DNA of 64,000 nt from positions 660,279 to 724,278 of the forward strand of contig NZ_SJPQ01000002.1 in NCBI RefSeq assembly GCF_007859945.1, written 5' to 3'. Positions 59,585-64,000 of this stretch are shown piece after piece; within the stretch, counting starts at the first letter, position 1; every line of letters begins with the position of its first letter. Under the pieces are notes generated by a model. That model worked only from the letters and a program-made list of their open reading frames with translations. It did no database searches and was not told the origin of the DNA. The translations under genes and the position numbers were made by a program. This DNA is from Pseudobythopirellula maris. Lineage in GTDB: Bacteria > Planctomycetota > Planctomycetia > Pirellulales > Lacipirellulaceae.

Positions 59585-61645
59585 TCACGCGCCGAAGAGC
59601 GACACGGTTTGGTACGTCACGAGAGCCGCCACGTACGCCAGCACGGTCATGTAGCCGAGCTGCAGCAGGGCCCATCCCCACGAACCGGTCTCGCGCTTCG
59701 TGACGGCCTGGGTCGGCAGACACTGCATCGCCAGCACAAAGAAAACCAGCAGGCTCAGGCAGGTGGCGGTGGTGAAGACGGGCTCGCCATCATCATCGCG
59801 CGACGCCTGCAGAGCGCCGACGAGCGAACCCTCCTCCGATTCTTCGCCCAGGCCATAGAGAATCGAGAGCGTCGAGACCACCACCTCGCGGGCGGCGAAC
59901 GACGTCATCACGCCCACCGAGATCTTCCAGTCGTAGCCCAACGGGGCGAACACCGGCTGCACCGTCTGGCCGATGCGGCCGACGAACGAATGCTCCAGCT
60001 GCGCCTGCTGCAGCAGGGCATCAGCCCCCTGCTGGTCGCCTGCGGCCTCGAACGCAGCGATCCGCTGCTGGGTCGCCCCGGGCAAATCGGCACGGTCGGT
60101 CCGGGGGAACGTGGCCAGCGCCCACAGCACGAGCGAGATCACCAAGATCACTGTGCCGGCGTTCTTGACGAACACCCAAGCGCGGTCGAGCGTCAAGATC
60201 GCAGCGTTCACCAGCGACGGCGTGCGGTAGTTCGGCAGCTCGATGAGCAGCGGCTTCGATTCGCCCGGCAGGATCGTGCGTTTAAAAAGGAACGCCATCA
60301 CCAGCGCGGCGGTGATGCCGAGCAGGTAGGCGCCGGCGAACAGCAGGGCGGCCTTCAGCGGGTCGTCGGGGAACAGCATCGCCACGACCATCACGTAGAC
60401 CGGCAACCGCGCCGAGCAGCTCATCAGCGGGGCGATCAGGATGGTGACCAAACGGTCGCGTCGGTCCTCGATGACGCGCGTCGCCATGATGGCCGGTATC
60501 GCGCAGGCGTGGGCCGAGAGCATCGGCACGAACGCCTTGCCCGGCAAGCCGACCTTCTGCATCCAACGGTCGGTCACAAACGCCGCACGCGCCAGGTAGC
60601 CCGATTGCTCGAGCAGCGCGATCGTGAAGAACAAGAGGCAGATCTGCGGCAGGAAGATCAGCACGCCCCCCACACCGGCGATCACGCCGTCGACCACCAA
60701 GCTGCGCAGCAACCCCTCGGGGAGCAGCGGGCCCACCGTGTCGCCGGCCCAACCGAACAGGCCGTCGATCAGGTCCATCGGGGTCGAGGCGAACGAGAAG
60801 ATCAGCATGAACGTGGCGAGCATCACCAGCGCGAACACGCCGACGCCCCACACCGGGTGGGCGAGCACGCGGTCCAACCGGTCGGTCCATTCGTGCGACG
60901 CAACGCGGGCGTTCTCCACCGCCGCCTGGCGGACCGTGCTGGCCCACTCGAACCGCGGCGAGAGCCGCTCGGCCGAGCCGACCGGGCACGCGCTGCACGA
61001 CGAGCAGGCCGCCAACGCCGGGTCGATCCGCGGCGGTTCGCGGTGCTCCACCAGCGCCGCGAGCGCTGCCCGCAGCTCGCCCAGCCCGCGGCCGGTGCGG
61101 GCCGAGACCGGCGCCACGGGGCAGCCGAGTCGCTCGCTCAACTCGGTGAGATTAAGTCGCAGGCCAAGGCCCTCGGCCAGGTCGCTCATGTTGAGCGCCA
61201 CGATCGTTGGCCGGCCGAGCTCGATCGTCTCGCCGGCGATCACGAGGTTGCGCTCGAGGTTCGTGGCGTCGACCACGACGACCACCACCTCGGGCGCCGG
61301 CTCGCCAGGAAGCTCACCCAGCAGCATCGCCCGGGCGGCCTGCTCGTCGGGCGTGACGGCGTCGAGGCTGTAGAGCCCCGGCAGGTCGATCAGCTCGATC
61401 GAGCGCGGGGCGACGGCGTCGCCCACCATCGCCACGCCGCGGCGGTGCTCGACCGTGGTCCCGGGGAAGTTGGCCGTGTGCGCCCGGATGCCGGTGAGCC
61501 GGTTGAACAGCGAGGTCTTGCCCGCGTTCGGGTTGCCCACCAGCGCCACCGAAGGCATCGGCTGGGCGCCGGTTGGCGGGCCGGGCTGGAGGATCGGGAG
61601 CCCGCTAGGCCCATTGGGCTCGGCGTCGGTCTCGGCGCGACTCAC
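59585..61645 (-). CDS. feoB: Ferrous iron transporter FeoB
   Basis: A 686-residue inner-membrane Fe(II) transporter. GTPase domain: GNPNAGKTSLFNRLTG (G1), FPGTTVEHRRG (G2), DLPGLYSL (G3), NMSD (G4), SARTG (G5). A cysteine cluster, CSSCSACPVG, lies between the GTPase and membrane parts, followed by about ten membrane segments with the Gate motifs MLSAHACAIPAIMATRVI and SFAAREVVVSTLS. The GTG at 61645 is preferred over the TTG at 61666 because GGAAAG lies upstream. It is 32 bases downstream of feoA on the same strand, so the two form the feoAB operon. Confidence 0.94.
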   Translation of the reverse strand: MSRAETDAEPNGPSGLPILQPGPPTGAQPMPSVALVGNPNAGKTSLFNRLTGIRAHTANFPGTTVEHRRGVAMVGDAVAPRSIELIDLPGLYSLDAVTPDEQAARAMLLGELPGEPAPEVVVVVVDATNLERNLVIAGETIELGRPTIVALNMSDLAEGLGLRLNLTELSERLGCPVAPVSARTGRGLGELRAALAALVEHREPPRIDPALAACSSCSACPVGSAERLSPRFEWASTVRQAAVENARVASHEWTDRLDRVLAHPVWGVGVFALVMLATFMLIFSFASTPMDLIDGLFGWAGDTVGPLLPEGLLRSLVVDGVIAGVGGVLIFLPQICLLFFTIALLEQSGYLARAAFVTDRWMQKVGLPGKAFVPMLSAHACAIPAIMATRVIEDRRDRLVTILIAPLMSCSARLPVYVMVVAMLFPDDPLKAALLFAGAYLLGITAALVMAFLFKRTILPGESKPLLIELPNYRTPSLVNAAILTLDRAWVFVKNAGTVILVISLVLWALATFPRTDRADLPGATQQRIAAFEAAGDQQGADALLQQAQLEHSFVGRIGQTVQPVFAPLGYDWKISVGVMTSFAAREVVVSTLSILYGLGEESEEGSLVGALQASRDDDGEPVFTTATCLSLLVFFVLAMQCLPTQAVTKRETGSWGWALLQLGYMTVLAYVAALVTYQTVSLFGA

Positions 61646-61677
61646 GCTGACGCTTCTTTCCGGCAAGGGTCAGGACG

Positions 61678-61968
61678 TCACGAAGCGACGCGGACCGAGG
61701 CGGCCAGCTGCTGCGACAGGCCCACCCGCGTGCCGAGAACGCCAACGATGAGCGGGTTGCCGGCCCTCACCACCCGCAACTCGCGTCCTTCGCAGATGCC
61801 GAGCGAACGCAGCCGGGTCGATTCGTAGGCGTCGCCAGAAACACACTCCACGCGGCAGACCGAGCCGGCGGCCATGTGGGCCACGGAGCAGTCGCCGGGG
61901 GTCGCCGATCGGGGCGAATTCGTCCCACGGCCGGTATGAAACAGGCGGATGAAGGCGTTGAGCAACAT
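61678..61968 (-). CDS. feoA: FeoA-domain protein
   Basis: A 96-residue SH3-like protein. The FeoA core is LRSLGICEGRELRVVRAGNP and IVGVLGTRVGLSQQLAASVRV. Residues 1-30 are an extra N-terminal stretch. FeoA supports FeoB function in iron uptake. A Fur-box-like palindrome lies 41 bases upstream of the ATG. Confidence 0.85.
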   Translation of the reverse strand: MLLNAFIRLFHTGRGTNSPRSATPGDCSVAHMAAGSVCRVECVSGDAYESTRLRSLGICEGRELRVVRAGNPLIVGVLGTRVGLSQQLAASVRVAS

Positions 61969-62008
61969 GGGGCGGCGGGGGACTGCGTTGCAAGTCGCGT
62001 CTAGAAAC

Positions 62009-62023
62009 TGAGAACCAATCTCA
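62009..62023 (-). promoter_or_regulatory. Fur-box-like palindrome upstream of feoAB
   Basis: TGAGA-ACCAA-TCTCA (62009-62023). Compared with the 7-1-7 Fur core TGAGAAT-N-ATTCTCA it differs at two positions. It is 41 bases from the feoA ATG, a normal operator distance. Iron-dependent repression by Fur is the likely meaning; no fur gene is in the window. Confidence 0.55.
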
Positions 62024-62146
62024 ATCCAGGAATCTTAGCTACGCAGATTACTTTCGGCAAGTGGGGGAGCGGAAATCCATCGAAGCCCCCCTCGAAAGCA
62101 CCTGCCGGGAGCTTTCGTGGGTCGCCCGGCAAGCAGGCGCCGCGGG

Positions 62147-63238
62147 TCAAACGTTGAACAAGAAGTGGCAAACGTCGCCGTCGTGCATGGTGTACGACTT
62201 GCCCTCGACCCGCATTTTGCCCGCGTCGCGGATCGCCTTCTCGCTCTTGAGCTCGGTCAGGTCGTCCACCGAGTAGACCTCGGCCCGGATAAAGCCACGC
62301 TCGAAGTCGGTGTGGATCACGCCGGCCGCCTGCGGGGCCGTGGCGCCGATCGGAACGGTCCAGGCCCGCACTTCCTTTTCGCCAGCCGTGAAGTAGCTCT
62401 GCAGGCCGAGCACCCGATAGGCCGCCCGCGCCAGCAACGCCAACGCCGGCTCCTCGAGGCCAACCGACTCGAGCAGCTCGGCCCGGTCGTCCGCGTCGAG
62501 CTCGCTCAGCTCGGCCTCGAGCCGGGCGCAAACGGGAACGACCTCGCTCCCCTCGGCCTCGGCGTGCTTGCGAACACGCTGGACCAGCTCGCCCTCGCCC
62601 TTCAGATCGTCCTCCTCGACATTGGCCACGTAGAGCACGCGTTTGGCGGTGAGCAGCTGGAAACTGGCCATTTCCTTCTGATCGGCCGGGTCTTCCAGCT
62701 GAATACCCCGCACCGCTTTGCCGTCGGCCAGCAGGGCGTGGCATTGCTCGAGCAGCCCGACGCGACGCTTCGCGTCTTTGTCGCCCGTGCGGGCGGTGCG
62801 CTTCGCCTTGTCGAGCATCGACTCGACCGACTGCAGGTCGGCCAGCATCAGCTCGGTGTCGATCGTCTCGATGTCGCGGAGCGGGTCGACCGAGCCGTCG
62901 ACGTGGGTGATGTCGCCGTCCTCGAAGCAGCGCACGGCGTGCAGGATGGCGTCGACGTTGCGGATGTGCGTGAGGAACTTGTTGCCCAGGCCCTCCCCCT
63001 CGCTGGCGCCGCGGACAATGCCCGCGATGTCGACCAGCTGCAGGATCGCGGGGATCACCTTCTGGGTCTTGATGTAGCCCTGGATCACGTCCAGCCGTGA
63101 ATCGGGCACCGGCACGGCGCCGACATTGGGCTCGATCGTGCAGAACGGGTAGTTCTCGCTGGCGATGCCGGCCGACGTGAGCGCGTTGAACAGGGTGCTT
63201 TTGCCGACATTCGGCAGACCGACGATGCCGGCTTCCAT
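62147..63238 (-). CDS. ychF: Ribosome-binding ATPase YchF
   Basis: A 363-residue Obg-family P-loop NTPase (YchF/OLA1) that binds ATP and the ribosome. [16 protein letters not shown] (P-loop), [12 protein letters not shown] (switch I), [20 protein letters not shown] (G3 region) and ANVEED (the NxxE that gives ATP specificity) are seen. The C-terminal TGS-like domain ends with [18 protein letters not shown]. The start at 63238 gives the family start [14 protein letters not shown]. It is transcribed toward feoA, divergent from the gene at 63561. Confidence 0.96.
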   Translation of the reverse strand: MEAGIVGLPNVGKSTLFNALTSAGIASENYPFCTIEPNVGAVPVPDSRLDVIQGYIKTQKVIPAILQLVDIAGIVRGASEGEGLGNKFLTHIRNVDAILHAVRCFEDGDITHVDGSVDPLRDIETIDTELMLADLQSVESMLDKAKRTARTGDKDAKRRVGLLEQCHALLADGKAVRGIQLEDPADQKEMASFQLLTAKRVLYVANVEEDDLKGEGELVQRVRKHAEAEGSEVVPVCARLEAELSELDADDRAELLESVGLEEPALALLARAAYRVLGLQSYFTAGEKEVRAWTVPIGATAPQAAGVIHTDFERGFIRAEVYSVDDLTELKSEKAIRDAGKMRVEGKSYTMHDGDVCHFLFNV

Positions 63239-63560
63239 GGCGTGGGGGCGGGTTCGGGTAATGAATCGGTGGGGAAGGGGGGCGCGTCCCCCCAGCCGTG
63301 GGGCAGGGGGGGCGGCAAACCCTCTGGGGAGCGACGATTCTAGGCCCGTCGCCGCAACGAGAACAGCCGCCGCCCGGGCGGCGTACGGAACCATGCGCTT
63401 TGCTGCCACGTCGCACACTCTGCGCAGACGCCGCAAACCAACATGGCCTTCGGCCGAGTCTACCGCAATAATGCCCCCTAGAGCCGACGCCGGGCCTATG
63501 CAGCTCGGCCGAACGGCCCCGGACGGAATCGCTACGCCAGCCGACAGAAAGAGTCACCCG
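63239..63560. other. Gene-free divergent spacer
   Basis: A 322-base spacer upstream of ychF and of the partial secreted gene. TATGCA near 63496 is a weak -10 candidate for the plus-strand gene. No repeats or RNA structures are recognised. Confidence 0.4.
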
Positions 63561-64000
63561 ATGCGCCGCCACGTCTTGTCGCTCCCGATCGCCCTGCTTC
63601 TCGCCGCGGGCCTCGCCCTGCCCTGGTCCGCCCTGCCCGCCGTTGGGCAAGAGCCCGCCGAACAGACAACCTCGGAACAGGCAACCTCGGAATCGGCGGC
63701 CCCAGCCGAGGAACCCGCCGACGAGCCGGAGGAAGCCCTCGAGAGCGAAGCCGCCTCAGAACCCGAAGCACGCGAAGAGGCCGACCCCGAGCCCAACGCC
63801 AATCCCGGCCAGGCCGACCTCGATCGCGCTTTGGAGATGAAGTTCGAAGCAACCGGCATCGGCGACCTGAACAAGGTGGTCGACCTGATTGATCTGGCTT
63901 TGGAGAAGGGACTCGACGCGGAAAACACCGACTTCGCCGAGCAGGTGCTCACAGCCACGATCTTCCAGCGCGCCGCCGCCCTGTCGGCCGCGGTGCTCAA
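63561..64000 (+). CDS. Secreted protein, N-terminal part (runs off window)
   Basis: The first 146 codons of a secreted protein. Residues 1-29 are a signal peptide (MRRHVLSLPIALLLAAGLAL then SALPAVGQE), followed by a Glu/Ala/Pro-rich acidic linker (30-80) and the start of a helical, possibly TPR-like domain (DLDRALEMKFEATGIGDLNK, VVDLIDLALEKGLDAENTDF). The right window edge cuts the gene. No function can be given. Confidence 0.75.
   Translation, partial: MRRHVLSLPIALLLAAGLALPWSALPAVGQEPAEQTTSEQATSESAAPAEEPADEPEEALESEAASEPEAREEADPEPNANPGQADLDRALEMKFEATGIGDLNKVVDLIDLALEKGLDAENTDFAEQVLTATIFQRAAALSAAVL

Overview
The window is GC-rich (roughly two thirds G+C) bacterial chromosome, most likely from a planctomycete of the order Pirellulales (Lacipirellulaceae-like). 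The evidence is the gene content: PQQ-type beta-propeller secreted proteins, a DUF1080 protein, a ThuA-like protein, PEP-CTERM proteins, a large cysteine-rich secreted repeat protein, many secreted hydrolases, few Shine-Dalgarno sequences, and several families of dispersed palindromic repeats. There is no phage, plasmid, complete insertion sequence or CRISPR array. The taxonomic call is an inference, because no rRNA gene is present.

Layout. 1-8.3 kb: start of uvrC, a nucleotidyltransferase-like gene, a pectin-degrading locus (GH51 arabinofuranosidase divergent from a GH106 rhamnosidase and a PL22 oligogalacturonate lyase), and nadA. 8.4-15.4 kb: a minisatellite, a FliN-like protein, a protein with 76 cysteines built from almost identical 201-bp repeats, and two secreted PQQ-propeller proteins. 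15.6-23.5 kb: a sulfide/persulfide oxidation cluster consisting of an ArsR regulator with its own promoter, operator and terminator, then rhodanese-DUF2892, TauE/SafE exporter, 1-Cys peroxiredoxin, persulfide dioxygenase-rhodanese fusion, DUF1641 protein, sulfide:quinone oxidoreductase, an unknown secreted protein and a heme-less bacterioferritin-like protein. The last four are coupled by overlaps or a one-base gap. 23.7-25.2 kb: tRNA-Val and a toxin-antitoxin pair whose toxin is frameshifted. 25.2-39.3 kb: housekeeping genes (der, family 4 uracil-DNA glycosylase, hemW, tRNA-Ala, nrdR, ClpP-like membrane protease, folC, C-terminal processing protease) mixed with small conserved unknowns. 39.4-40.9 kb: APS reductase cysH behind a strong consensus promoter, followed by an Rrf2 regulator. 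41-48.8 kb: ThuA-like protein, J-domain protein, two PEP-CTERM proteins, thrS with a catalytic-domain insertion, small membrane proteins and a CBS protein. 49.2-58.4 kb: M29 aminopeptidase, thioredoxin-like protein, long acyl-CoA dehydrogenase, YtcJ-like amidohydrolase, universal stress protein and matrixin, with two copies of a 156-bp MITE. 58.4-64 kb: JmjC/cupin-like protein, feoAB with a Fur-box-like site, ychF, and the start of a secreted protein.

How the genes work together. In the sulfur cluster, SQR would oxidise sulfide to persulfide, the dioxygenase and rhodanese parts would turn persulfide into sulfite and thiosulfate, and TauE would export sulfite; ArsR probably senses the persulfide. 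The same 10-bp sequence lies in front of arsR and in front of the rhodanese gene. The cysH/Rrf2 pair handles assimilatory sulfate reduction separately. The GH51/GH106/PL22 group fits breakdown of rhamnogalacturonan I side chains and pectin oligomers.

The most unusual points are the unknown secreted protein and heme-less ferritin in the sulfide cluster, the cysteine repeat protein, the MITE pair (one copy supplies a stop codon), at least six genes with a -10-like hexamer exactly 6-7 bases before the start codon (leaderless transcripts), and the one-base frameshift in the toxin.
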